64,000 bases of DNA, from positions 81,914 to 145,913 of the forward strand of contig CAJUCE010000009.1 of NCBI GenBank assembly GCA_910584865.1, read 5' to 3'. The first letter of the stretch is position 1. Every line of letters starts with the position of its first letter. The position numbers and the translations under genes are program-made. Origin of the DNA: an uncultured Acetatifactor sp. (GTDB lineage Bacteria; Bacillota; Clostridia; Lachnospirales; Lachnospiraceae). Below are positions 25,686 through 34,255 of the stretch, in pieces. Below the pieces are notes generated by a model. It was not told the origin of the DNA, did no database searches, and saw only the letters and a program-made list of their open reading frames with translations.

Positions 25686-26825
25686 CTATGGGAAAAACCT
25701 CCTTTCAAATTTTTCAAAACTGATGGCGGACAGCTCCACCTGCCCGCCGCACAAATGGGCCAGCGCCTCCTTCTGGAAATCAAAGCAGATGATGGTTCCC
25801 CGCCTGTCCTGGAGCTGTAGCGCCGTGCAGAACCGGTTGATACGGGGGATGTCCAGGAAATACCCGAACAGTACCGGATTCCCGTTTTCGTCCATGGCAT
25901 CATTCTCCACAACGAACCCTTCATCCCTCCCACACAGCCCCTGCATCAAAATTCTGTCAAGTTCCGCCTTACGCCCGGTATCACACAGCAGCCTCAGTAG
26001 CACATCTCCCCGGTGGTCATTTGTCAGGTAATAAAAATGCCCATAATTCCCATCCAGCAGGAAAAAGCATCGTGTCTGGCTGTCCCCGTCCGTAAGGATA
26101 CTGTAGAAAGGCTCCAGCCCGTCCCCGAACAAAAGCCCTGAAACTTCCATGCCCCCATACCTGCCCGGAAAGCGCTGGCAGCACAAAACCATTTTCAAAA
26201 AAGTCTGCGCCCTCTGCTCTGCCCGGTAGTCCCATTTCGCACCGCAGGGCCCGCCATTGTACACCAGGAAGACCCCGGACGGGGCAAGCAGCACCCCCGT
26301 CATCCGGGAGCTGCGTATCTTGACCGTATCTATGCCCATCTCCTTCACCTCCCGGGAACTGTAGAACGCCGCACCCTCAGGGCAGGGAGCCCTGGCCTCC
26401 CCTTCCGCAAACACATGGGGCTTCTCATCCCGGAACACCGCCACCCCCGCATTCCCCATCGCCACATAGGAGCCCGCAATCCGGTGCAGCCGCAGCCTCC
26501 TCTGCACCTCGCTTTTGAGCATGTTCGTGTCCCCCTTCCCGGTCAGGTGGAAATCGAACCTCCCGGGTTCTTCCTCCAGCAGGAGCCTTTTCGCCCTCCT
26601 CCCCAGACGATAGCCACGGAGCCCGTCCTGGTAATAGGTCCGCAGGAGCCTTTCCTTCTTCAGCATCCATATGACCGTGCTTTTGTAACTCTCACTACCG
26701 GGAAGACGCCCTATCAGACCAGCCGGGAACTCGCCGCACACAGCGGTCAATGCCAGCAGATGATAGGCCAAAGTCCCCTGCCCGGGAAGCACTTTCCTGT
26801 CCGCCAGACGCACCACCTCCTCCAC
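25686..26825 (-). CDS. hypothetical conjugation-cluster protein with HTH-like N-terminus
   Basis: A 379-residue protein, unrecognised. The first ~85 residues (HLLALTAVCGEFPAGLIGRL...YKSTVIWMLKKERLLRTYY) look like a winged-helix domain of the replication-relaxation type; the rest is mixed alpha/beta with GVLLAPSGVFLVYNGGP and RGTIICFDFQKEAL. It ends exactly in the ribosome site of the coupling-protein gene. The start is uncertain: GTG at 26825 opens the frame, but the GGAGGAGG just inside it could serve a GTG a few codons later. Confidence 0.55.
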   Translation of the reverse strand: MEEVVRLADRKVLPGQGTLAYHLLALTAVCGEFPAGLIGRLPGSESYKSTVIWMLKKERLLRTYYQDGLRGYRLGRRAKRLLLEEEPGRFDFHLTGKGDTNMLKSEVQRRLRLHRIAGSYVAMGNAGVAVFRDEKPHVFAEGEARAPCPEGAAFYSSREVKEMGIDTVKIRSSRMTGVLLAPSGVFLVYNGGPCGAKWDYRAEQRAQTFLKMVLCCQRFPGRYGGMEVSGLLFGDGLEPFYSILTDGDSQTRCFFLLDGNYGHFYYLTNDHRGDVLLRLLCDTGRKAELDRILMQGLCGRDEGFVVENDAMDENGNPVLFGYFLDIPRINRFCTALQLQDRRGTIICFDFQKEALAHLCGGQVELSAISFEKFERRFFP

Positions 26826-26945
26826 GCTTTTTACCGTGGCGGCTAAAGACTTGGGTAAACTCAGCCGCCATGCCTTTCCGTCACCGCCCTGTTTCCGGCA
26901 TTCCCGCCATTTCAGGGCACATGATGTAAAAAAGCCACAAAACCG

Positions 26946-27623
26946 TCAGAAATCTGATATGGATTTTACCTGTTTCTCCCTGTCCGCAAGCCATCCGGCA
27001 AAGCGGTTCTTCTCCATGATATAGACGTTGGTGCCGTCCTTGTCCCCCAGTTCCGTGGTGTTGTACGCATCACACAGCAGGCCGCTGTCGTCCGCCATCA
27101 CATAAAGCGCAATCACATCCAGGATCTGCTTCTGTTGCTGGTTGTCGTAGTCCCTGATGCGCCAGTCCGGCAGCTCATGGTCATACACATGGGACACGCA
27201 CACCACGCACCCCCGGAACCTGGGCAGGGGGTTCTCCTCCCCGTACTGCCCCAGCGCCGCATGGAGCGGGTCGAGCAGGAATATCCCGCTCTGGCGCATC
27301 TTCTTTTTGGGGAGCAGCCTGGGCAGCGCCACCCGGAAAATGCCCTCCTCATATGCCACTTCAATGCCGTGGGCTTCCGCTGCCTTCACAAGGTACTCCG
27401 CCCGGGGCACGCCTGTGGACGCATACAAAAGGTTCCGCAGCTGGCAGGCAATCCCCTCCGCACGCAGCGCCGCCTCCGTTGACATGGTCTCGTAATTTTC
27501 CGGATACCGCTGTATGTCCACGGAATCCATGGCGCAGATGCTGCTGTTCAGGCGCCGCATGTTGTTCTGGATATCCGCAATCCTGCGTGAAATGATTTTT
27601 CTGTCCAAAATATATCCCTCCAA
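26946..27623 (-). CDS. DUF6100-like protein
   Basis: A 225-residue protein matching what I recall of DUF6100: an N-terminal helix pair, QRYPENYETMSTEAALRAEGIACQLRNLLY, then AEAHGIEVAYEEGIFRVALP, LLPKKKMRQSGIFLLDPL and CVVCVSHVYD. The family is confined to Clostridia conjugative elements and has no assigned role. It lies between the DUF5697 gene and the putative HTH protein in the transfer cluster. Confidence 0.65.
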   Translation of the reverse strand: MEGYILDRKIISRRIADIQNNMRRLNSSICAMDSVDIQRYPENYETMSTEAALRAEGIACQLRNLLYASTGVPRAEYLVKAAEAHGIEVAYEEGIFRVALPRLLPKKKMRQSGIFLLDPLHAALGQYGEENPLPRFRGCVVCVSHVYDHELPDWRIRDYDNQQQKQILDVIALYVMADDSGLLCDAYNTTELGDKDGTNVYIMEKNRFAGWLADREKQVKSISDF

Positions 27624-27961
27624 TCTTTCCTTATAAAATGTGGTTCTGGCTATAGGCGCCGTCTGCTTCTGTCCCTTATACCCTTCGGTAAAATCCTCAC
27701 GTTTTTCTCAGCATCTTTATTCTTCCGGCTAAGCTCCTGTATCATCATAATTTCTTCCGCACCTTCGGTAAATTTCGTACAGCCCTATGCGGCACTCCCT
27801 GCTACAGCATATATAGTCCACTGCCCTTATCCCACGGTAAAATGAAACCTGCTAAAACCACTTCATGCCCCGGTAAAGAACTGCTGTCTGTCCCTGTAGT
27901 CCATACATCCAGATAACATACTTCTGCCTATTCCTATATCCATCCCTTCGGTAAATTTCTG
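27624..27961. other. gap with repeated CCTTCGGTAAA motif
   Basis: No convincing gene. The 15-mer CCTTCGGTAAATTTC occurs at 27762-27776 and 27945-27959, with partial copies near 27682 (CCTTCGGTAAAATC), 27831 (CACGGTAAAA) and 27872 (CCCGGTAAAG). On the minus strand one copy sits at the start of a 37-codon frame (ATG at 27965, GGAAGAG before it) reading MTEIYRRDGY. Decayed coding sequence or regulatory repeats are both possible. Confidence 0.35.
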
Positions 27962-28495
27962 TCATCTCTTCCTGTAATAGCTCACATCCCCCGCCGGATC
28001 CACGGTACAGAACCCGGTTATCCCAGGGAAGTCCAACAGGGGAATCTGCCCCGGCACGTCCACCAGCACGATACGGCGGCTCCCATCCTCCCGGCACCGG
28101 CTCATGGCATGGGACACAAGGGCCTCCTGCCCCTCCGCCACATGGACAATCTCATACATCTCCCCATTGGAAAAGAACACAATCTTTACCGGAAAGTCCC
28201 CGGACGAATGGTACTCCACCCTGTCCATGAAATCCAGCAGAACCCACACCGCCCGCACCATACCGCTGTCAGACGCCCAGGGACACTCCCCATAAGGATA
28301 AAATCCCCCGTCCTCCCCCTCAGCAATACGCCCCTGCCTTTTCAGATGGGCAAGCAGGTTGTTTACCGTCCCCTCCTTTCCGGGATGGAAAGCGCTAAGC
28401 TGCCCCTCCCGGATTCCCGGATATAAGGAAACCTCCTGAAGCAGCGCCGCAGCCTCCTTCCCATAAATCTCTGCCCTGGTTCTCAATGGCATCAC
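27962..28495 (-). CDS. DUF5697 family protein
   Basis: A 177-residue protein opening MMPLRTRAEIYGKEAAALLQ, with the wHTH-like segment LYPGIREGQLSAFHPGKEGTVNNLLAHLKRQGRI typical of DUF5697, then VLLDFMDRVEYHSSGDFPVKIVFF. The family occurs in Clostridia ICEs next to VirB4 and is thought to include a winged helix. GGAGGTGATGCC precedes the start. Role unknown; a transfer-gene regulator is possible. Confidence 0.7.
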   Translation of the reverse strand: MMPLRTRAEIYGKEAAALLQEVSLYPGIREGQLSAFHPGKEGTVNNLLAHLKRQGRIAEGEDGGFYPYGECPWASDSGMVRAVWVLLDFMDRVEYHSSGDFPVKIVFFSNGEMYEIVHVAEGQEALVSHAMSRCREDGSRRIVLVDVPGQIPLLDFPGITGFCTVDPAGDVSYYRKR

Positions 28496-28675
28496 CTCCC
28501 CCTCCAGACCCCAACATCTTCATTATTTCAGATTTCCATATGTTCTGCCCATGTACCTTCGCTTCCTGAATTTGCCAGCGACAGCACCCTGTAACTGAAT
28601 GAACGCTTCCCCACCACTGAAACAAAACAAGTCTCCTCTCACCCCATCAGAAGTGATTTCCGCTAGAACAACTTT

Positions 28676-28723
28676 GGGCGCTTAATAACGAAATCCTGCG
28701 CACACTGGCAACATTCTGGTTCC
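28676..28723 (-). repeat. dispersed ~40-bp element repeat, copy C
   Basis: Inverted relative to copies A and B: on the minus strand it reads CCAGAATGTTGCCAG, then TGTGCGCAGGATTTCG and TTATTAAGCGCC. It lies in the 250-nt gap between the DUF5697 and VirB4 genes, which otherwise holds nothing recognisable. Confidence 0.6.
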
Positions 28724-28745
28724 GTTTTTTCCAGGTCAGGAAGCT

Positions 28746-31700
28746 TCATTCCAGCCCTGCCCCGTCTCCCTGCCGCATCCTTTCCACCAGCTCTTTCAGT
28801 TCTCTCCTGTCCGTGGTGATCAGTTCTTTCTCCAGCGGGCTTGCCTTGAACTCCACCATGATATTATTGCTATTGGTGCTGATCAGCCCGTTCCCACGCT
28901 CAAAATGGGTAATCTCCATGACCTCCGCATCCGACAGGTGCAGGGCATCCTGTACCCGCACCGCCTCCTCATCTTCCAGGTTCAGGATAATCTTCGTCTT
29001 CGAGTTGTTGATGATACCCTTTCCGAACCGCCCGCCGTCCAGATTAAAGAAGTCGTTCAAGTCCTGGCTGGCGCAGACCGCAGATCCGCCGTACCCCCGG
29101 ATGGTCTTGAAAATCTCCAGGACAAAATCCCCCGCAAGCCGTGTGCCCGTTGCGCCTGCGCCGGAAAGCAGCTGCCAGCATTCATCTATAAAGATGGTCT
29201 TCTCCTCGGTACGGTCCTCCTTCGCCCTGTCCCAGACGAAATCCAAAGCCACGAACATCCCCACCGTCAGCAGGTCACCCGTCAGGGACGAGATGTCCAG
29301 CACCGTATATTTATTCTGCAGGGAGACATTCGTCTGCTGGTTAAAGGTACTGGCAGAGCCGTTCACCAGCCGGTTCAGTATGTTGGCAAGCCGCTGGGTA
29401 TCCGGCGACTCCTTCAGCACCCGATACAAATCACCCAGCACCGGCATCTCACGGTACTTTCCCGGACAATCCGGGTCTGCCAGAGACTCATTGTCGTGGG
29501 TGATGCCCTTTGCATTGTAGGTATGTATCATGGCCTCGTCCAGAAGCTGCCGCTCTTCATGTGTCATGTCCGGAATCAGCAGGCTGAAAAAGATATGGAG
29601 CCGCTGGATCTTCTCCGCCAGTTCGGAAAGGGTGACGTCCGGCCCGTCCAGGAGTGCGCTCACGGAACGGTCTACCTGCCTTATCTCCATCACATTGATG
29701 CAGTGGGGGCTGGCCGGGGAAACCTGGATGAACTCCCCTCCCACATTAGCGCAGGCCCGGTGGAACTCATGCCCTTTCAACGGCGCAATGATGAAAATGG
29801 GAATCCCCTTCCGCCGCATCCGCAGGGCCATCAGCTGCATGGTAAAGGTCTTCCCCGCCCCGCTGGTGCCCAGGATCGCCATGTTGGCATTTTTATAAAC
29901 TGCGGAATTAAATATGTCCACAATGATCAGGGAGCTGTTATATTTATTCACTCCCAGCAGAATGCCGTTGTCATCGCACATCTCATAACTGGTAAAGGGA
30001 TAACAGCCCGCAGCGCCCCCAGTCAGGAGGTTCCGCTTCGTGCGCCCATACAGCTTCTTTTCCATAGAGACAAGCGGCAGCGTGGAAAGGAACGCCTGCT
30101 CCTCCCGGAAATGGCAGGAACTGGCCCGCATGTCCTGGGACAGCAGGAGCTTCTTCATCTCGTTCACCTTCCATTCCAGGTCATCCACCGTGGATGCAGT
30201 GACAGTAATCAGTAAGTTCATGTAATAGAAATCCTCGTTATTGGCAAGCCCCTCCTTCAGGAAGTAGCCGCTTCGGATGGCGCTGTCGATATCGTCAAAG
30301 TCCGTGTTGGTGTCGCTGGCATCCTTAATCTTAGAGCGGTTGATGCGCAGCTGCTGTCCCACCTTCTGGATGATCAGCTCTTTGGGCTGCCTGCTGAGGA
30401 ATATGTCCAGATCAATCCCGTCCCCGGCATTCACCATCAGGCTCAGCCACCCTGCAGGCACCTGGCTCCTGTATCCGTCCGATGGCACCATCAGGTAAGC
30501 GTAATATAGCCCGTCAATGCAGATATAGTGGCTATGGGTAAAATCAATGGACTTCGGGGCGAAAAATTCCGCAGCCGGTATGCTGCCCTCATAAAAAGAA
30601 CTACCCTCTGCATTCCCCTGTTTGGAATTATCGCTTATATCCCTCTGGTTAAAACCATCCCTCATGCCTCTCATGCTGAAACCCTCTCCTGTATCTCCCT
30701 GGCCAAACTCATTCCCCATGTCTTTCCGGCTCCAACTGTCCCCTGCAAAATTCCGGTACCCCGCCGCCACTTCCTGCACTTTCCGGGAGAGCGGCTTCTC
30801 TGCGCTTTCATTCCTGCAGAGCAGGTTATAGAGCACATCCACCGTAAACTCATCCTCATTATCCGGAATGATTACCTCATTCCCGCACTGGCGGAGATAG
30901 TTGGACGCCGTGCGGACTGCCCCCTGCAGCTGGGAAATGGCTTCCGCCTCCTCATCGCCGCGCCTGGCATCCCATGGCTTATATTCAAAAATCAGGAAGA
31001 ACCTGCGCGTAATGGCTTCCCTTGAACTGATCTGCTGCACGAACTGCAGATAGTCCTCCTGCATGAGCCGGCACTGCCCGTTGGTCTCCTGCGCCATCTC
31101 CCGCCGCACTGTATTGATGTGGCGGCCAATATCCGCCCTCCTGGTCAGCACCTTGAACTGGAGCTTCACCGGGCTTATCTTCAAATAGGACACAAAGGAG
31201 TAGATGATGCCCCTCTGCTCCCGGGCGCTCCGGAGCAGGAAGTTGATGGGCACCACCTCCACCACCTTCACATAGCGGTGGTCTTTGGTGTATATCATGC
31301 CATTCTCCACTTTGGAAATAGGGAGATATTCCGCTAAAGGGTTCCGGAAAGCCTGGGGCTGATGCTTTGCTTTTGCAGAACCCCGGCGCTTCGCCCTATC
31401 CTGGTTTTGGTTTCCGGCGTTCTTTTTCTGCATTTTGCCAGCGTCTTTCGTATAGCGGTTATGCCCTTCGTTATGGCACATTTCTACGCCAGCCTGTCTG
31501 CCAGGCTTTCCTTGTCGGCCAACTTCTGCCTGTCTATTGGTTTTCCCATATCTTTCAGCATTTACCTGTATATTGGCTTTCCCATACCTGTCAGCTTTTA
31601 CCTGTCCACGGTTTTTCCCCTGTCTGTCAGTATTCCCCTGCCCGGCGCTTTTCTGTACATCTCTTTCCTGCCTGCGTCTATCCTGCCTCTTATCCCCCAG

Positions 31701-32468
31701 GTTTTCGGTGCCGCCATTTTGCGTCCTGTCAAGTTTCCCGTCCCATTCCTCATGGTTTCTCCGGCCCTGGCTGGGGCGCAGCTTCTGGCGGATCTCATAC
31801 CCTTTTATCTGGTCAAATTCTTCCGGGAAATCCTCTTCCCCGGTACGCCTCCATCCGGATATCCCGCCTATGTTGCCTTTACTGTTTTTTCCGCTTATGT
31901 TTTTTCTGTCTATGCTGTCTTTACTATTATTTCTACCGGACGTGTGCCCCCTAGCAATAACCTGTCTTCTTTCCGGATGGGCTTCCCCGCACATCTCCTG
32001 ATGATCTCCTGCCCGACCGGTTCCCTGCCTATTTCTCTGTGGGCTGTCTCTTCCATCTTTCTGCCGGCTTTTTCTCCCATCTATCTGGCAGTCTCCATCC
32101 TGGCTCCCTGCCCCCTGCGGCTTCGTCCTCCGGGATTTTCCTTTCTGTCCCTGCGCCTCTTCCTTATCCCCGCCCACTACCCGGCGGTTCCGCAGGTATT
32201 TCAGTAAGATTGCCATGAATGATGTCAGGCTCTCCCCCGAAATCCCGATCAGGGCAAACAGCCCCAGGGGAAGCGAGGTAAGGCACAGCACGATGACACG
32301 CACCGTCAGCCCTGCCGGGAGGAAAAGGAAAACAGGAATCCCGGTCCCCCCTGCGAGGATGCCCGCCTCAATCACGTTCCGCGCCTTGAACATCCCGCCG
32401 AAGAAAGTCCCCGTATCCACGAAGTTCGGCGGGATGACATAAATATCACGGTCATTCTGGTTATCCAT
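28746..32468 (-). CDS. PrgI-VirB4 fusion, conjugal transfer ATPase
   Basis: A 1240-residue protein. Residues 1-95 are a PrgI-like membrane module (YVIPPNFVDTGTFFGGMFKARN and two hydrophobic helices) normally encoded by a separate gene. Residues ~100-375 are a hydrophilic linker very rich in Gly, Arg, Gln, Lys and Asn with degenerate repeats such as ADRYGKANIQVNAERYGK. The VirB4 part follows: EYLPISKVENGMIYTKDHRYVK, Walker A ILGTSGAGKTFTMQ near residue 868, Walker B IFIDECWQLLSGAGATG near 1092 and CASQDLNDFF. VirB4 ATPases energise the mating channel. The VirB4 half resembles the CD1110-type ATPases of C. difficile transposons. GAGAGGTAACAG precedes the ATG. Confidence 0.9.
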   Translation of the reverse strand: MDNQNDRDIYVIPPNFVDTGTFFGGMFKARNVIEAGILAGGTGIPVFLFLPAGLTVRVIVLCLTSLPLGLFALIGISGESLTSFMAILLKYLRNRRVVGGDKEEAQGQKGKSRRTKPQGAGSQDGDCQIDGRKSRQKDGRDSPQRNRQGTGRAGDHQEMCGEAHPERRQVIARGHTSGRNNSKDSIDRKNISGKNSKGNIGGISGWRRTGEEDFPEEFDQIKGYEIRQKLRPSQGRRNHEEWDGKLDRTQNGGTENLGDKRQDRRRQERDVQKSAGQGNTDRQGKNRGQVKADRYGKANIQVNAERYGKTNRQAEVGRQGKPGRQAGVEMCHNEGHNRYTKDAGKMQKKNAGNQNQDRAKRRGSAKAKHQPQAFRNPLAEYLPISKVENGMIYTKDHRYVKVVEVVPINFLLRSAREQRGIIYSFVSYLKISPVKLQFKVLTRRADIGRHINTVRREMAQETNGQCRLMQEDYLQFVQQISSREAITRRFFLIFEYKPWDARRGDEEAEAISQLQGAVRTASNYLRQCGNEVIIPDNEDEFTVDVLYNLLCRNESAEKPLSRKVQEVAAGYRNFAGDSWSRKDMGNEFGQGDTGEGFSMRGMRDGFNQRDISDNSKQGNAEGSSFYEGSIPAAEFFAPKSIDFTHSHYICIDGLYYAYLMVPSDGYRSQVPAGWLSLMVNAGDGIDLDIFLSRQPKELIIQKVGQQLRINRSKIKDASDTNTDFDDIDSAIRSGYFLKEGLANNEDFYYMNLLITVTASTVDDLEWKVNEMKKLLLSQDMRASSCHFREEQAFLSTLPLVSMEKKLYGRTKRNLLTGGAAGCYPFTSYEMCDDNGILLGVNKYNSSLIIVDIFNSAVYKNANMAILGTSGAGKTFTMQLMALRMRRKGIPIFIIAPLKGHEFHRACANVGGEFIQVSPASPHCINVMEIRQVDRSVSALLDGPDVTLSELAEKIQRLHIFFSLLIPDMTHEERQLLDEAMIHTYNAKGITHDNESLADPDCPGKYREMPVLGDLYRVLKESPDTQRLANILNRLVNGSASTFNQQTNVSLQNKYTVLDISSLTGDLLTVGMFVALDFVWDRAKEDRTEEKTIFIDECWQLLSGAGATGTRLAGDFVLEIFKTIRGYGGSAVCASQDLNDFFNLDGGRFGKGIINNSKTKIILNLEDEEAVRVQDALHLSDAEVMEITHFERGNGLISTNSNNIMVEFKASPLEKELITTDRRELKELVERMRQGDGAGLE

Positions 32469-32881
32469 CTGTTACCTCTCTCTCTTTTCTGCGGCCATCA
32501 GGCAGAATATGCCCGCCTGTCACAATATCTGCATGGCTCCACCTCCCTCCGCAGACTTTCTTTGCCCAGATGATTCGGGCATATCTGCTTATATCAACTG
32601 CCGGGAACATCAGCCAGCGTAAAGAAGTATCTACAAATAACTGCTGCAAGTCTAATGCAATATTCATTGTATTTCCCAGCTTTTGTCTAAACAAATTGCA
32701 ACAGTTATTTTCCGACAGTTCCTAAATGCACATCGAACGGACGCTTCTGGAGCCGGATGCAAAGAAGCGGCATATGATAAAAGCCTTACTTCCATCGTCA
32801 AGGATGGATGCACCCACGGACATAGGCACATGGGCCATCGCTTCCCAAAACATGGTTCTGGAAACCTTTTCTACAGCCGCC
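32469..32881. other. gap, possible small coding leader
   Basis: A 413-nt gap between the VirB4 and C39 peptidase genes. A minus-strand 68-codon frame (ATG near 32667, MNIALDLQQLFVDTSLRW) ends in a TAA that overlaps the VirB4 start (ATGGATAA), which hints at coupling, but its ribosome site is poor and no family is recognised. The rest shows nothing clear. Confidence 0.3.
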
Positions 32882-34255
32882 TCACCCGATAATCCAGAAC
32901 GGGCCGCCCGCCCCTGCACGCCTACTGGCCTCCTTCAATATAATCTCCAGATCCCAGAGCTGCCCGCTGCGCCTGTAGCTGGCCGGGTCCGCCAACATGA
33001 CCTTCCCATCCTCCACCCCGCGCAGCACGATGAAATGCCCGCCCGTCGTGAAATGCCCCGCCGACATGATGGCCACCACCAGCTTCCCTTCCGCCAGGGC
33101 ATCCAATATCCTCTGGGGCTCCGATGCGGTACAGCCGGACACCGGCAGCCCCCAGTTCGCGGCGGCGCCTGGTATCAGCGCATGGTAGGAGCCGCTGCCC
33201 CTGCACCAGTAGCCGTTCTCATAAGACCACTGCGCCATCTCCGTAGGCTCCATGTATTCCTCCGTCAGCGAGGACACCACCATGGCCATGCAGGTAGGCC
33301 CGCAGCCGTACCCGCCGATATGGTCAGTGCCGTAGGGCTGCGGCGCATAGCGTTCATCCAGCTGGTTGAAATAGACGACCTCCGCTGCCCCGTCCACAAA
33401 GCACACATCCCCCAGGGAGGGGATGGAATTCCCGTCCCACTCTGCAAGGTTCTGGAGCAGCCCGTCCCCCAGGAACAGGCTCATGTTCCCCGCATAGTCC
33501 TCCGCCAGCGCCTTCTGCTCCTCCGTCAGACGGAACACCTGGTCTGCGAAATAACTTTCCCCATTATAGGAGACGGTATAGACCATCCATCTCTCCGGTA
33601 TCCGTTCCTCCTCCCCGGTCTCTGGGTCCGTCTCCGTCCTTTCCCGCACCTCCTCCCTCCGCTGGAAAGAATATAGGTGTTCCTTCCCTCCCCGCAGCAC
33701 CCTCTCCATATCCGCTATGGAGACGTTCTCATAATCATCGTTCCGGAAAGCACAGTACTGGGACACGAACAGGTTGGCATTGTACACCGGGCCTGCCGCA
33801 TAAGGGTTCACCACCTCCATGCAGTCCGCGCCGGAGGATGCAAAGTCGGATTCCATCTCTGCCTGCGTCTCCTCCAGAGCCTCGCTTAATATGCTGTTTA
33901 TGGTAAAAGTGATATTGTTGGCATTCTCCGTGATGGCGGTGCTGCTGTTCAGTATGGGCGTTTCCGGGTCTGATGGGCTTACCCAGGACAGGAAGCCGTC
34001 AAACAGCAGCCCCGGAAGCATGGCCAGGAACACCACGGGCAGGAGCAGGAGCGCCGCCATGGCGGCAATGGCCTTCCCGATCTTCTTCCTCCCCTCCCAC
34101 AGTGCCCCTGCAGCCGCGCCGTATGGGCCTCCCACAGCCGCCCCCTTTGCCGCGCCGGACACCGCTTTCCCCGTCTTTACGGCTCCCCTGGCAAACTGGG
34201 CCGCCACGGAGCCCCTCTGCAGGAATTCCTCCATCCCGTTCCTCTCTTCTCCCAT
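32882..34255 (-). CDS. C39-like cysteine peptidase of the transfer cluster
   Basis: A 457-residue protein with an Ala/Gly-rich cytoplasmic start, one membrane segment (AIAAMAALLLLPVVFLAMLP, about residues 63-83) and a long extracellular part. The C-terminal ~180 residues form a C39-like papain-fold domain: catalytic Cys in GYGCGPTCMAMVV, His in TGGHFIVLRG and Asp in VMLADPAS. Gram-positive conjugation clusters usually encode a wall hydrolase to open peptidoglycan; here the predicted enzyme is a peptidase. Its stop abuts the next gene's start region and it is co-directional with virB4. Confidence 0.75.
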   Translation of the reverse strand: MGEERNGMEEFLQRGSVAAQFARGAVKTGKAVSGAAKGAAVGGPYGAAAGALWEGRKKIGKAIAAMAALLLLPVVFLAMLPGLLFDGFLSWVSPSDPETPILNSSTAITENANNITFTINSILSEALEETQAEMESDFASSGADCMEVVNPYAAGPVYNANLFVSQYCAFRNDDYENVSIADMERVLRGGKEHLYSFQRREEVRERTETDPETGEEERIPERWMVYTVSYNGESYFADQVFRLTEEQKALAEDYAGNMSLFLGDGLLQNLAEWDGNSIPSLGDVCFVDGAAEVVYFNQLDERYAPQPYGTDHIGGYGCGPTCMAMVVSSLTEEYMEPTEMAQWSYENGYWCRGSGSYHALIPGAAANWGLPVSGCTASEPQRILDALAEGKLVVAIMSAGHFTTGGHFIVLRGVEDGKVMLADPASYRRSGQLWDLEIILKEASRRAGAGGPFWIIG

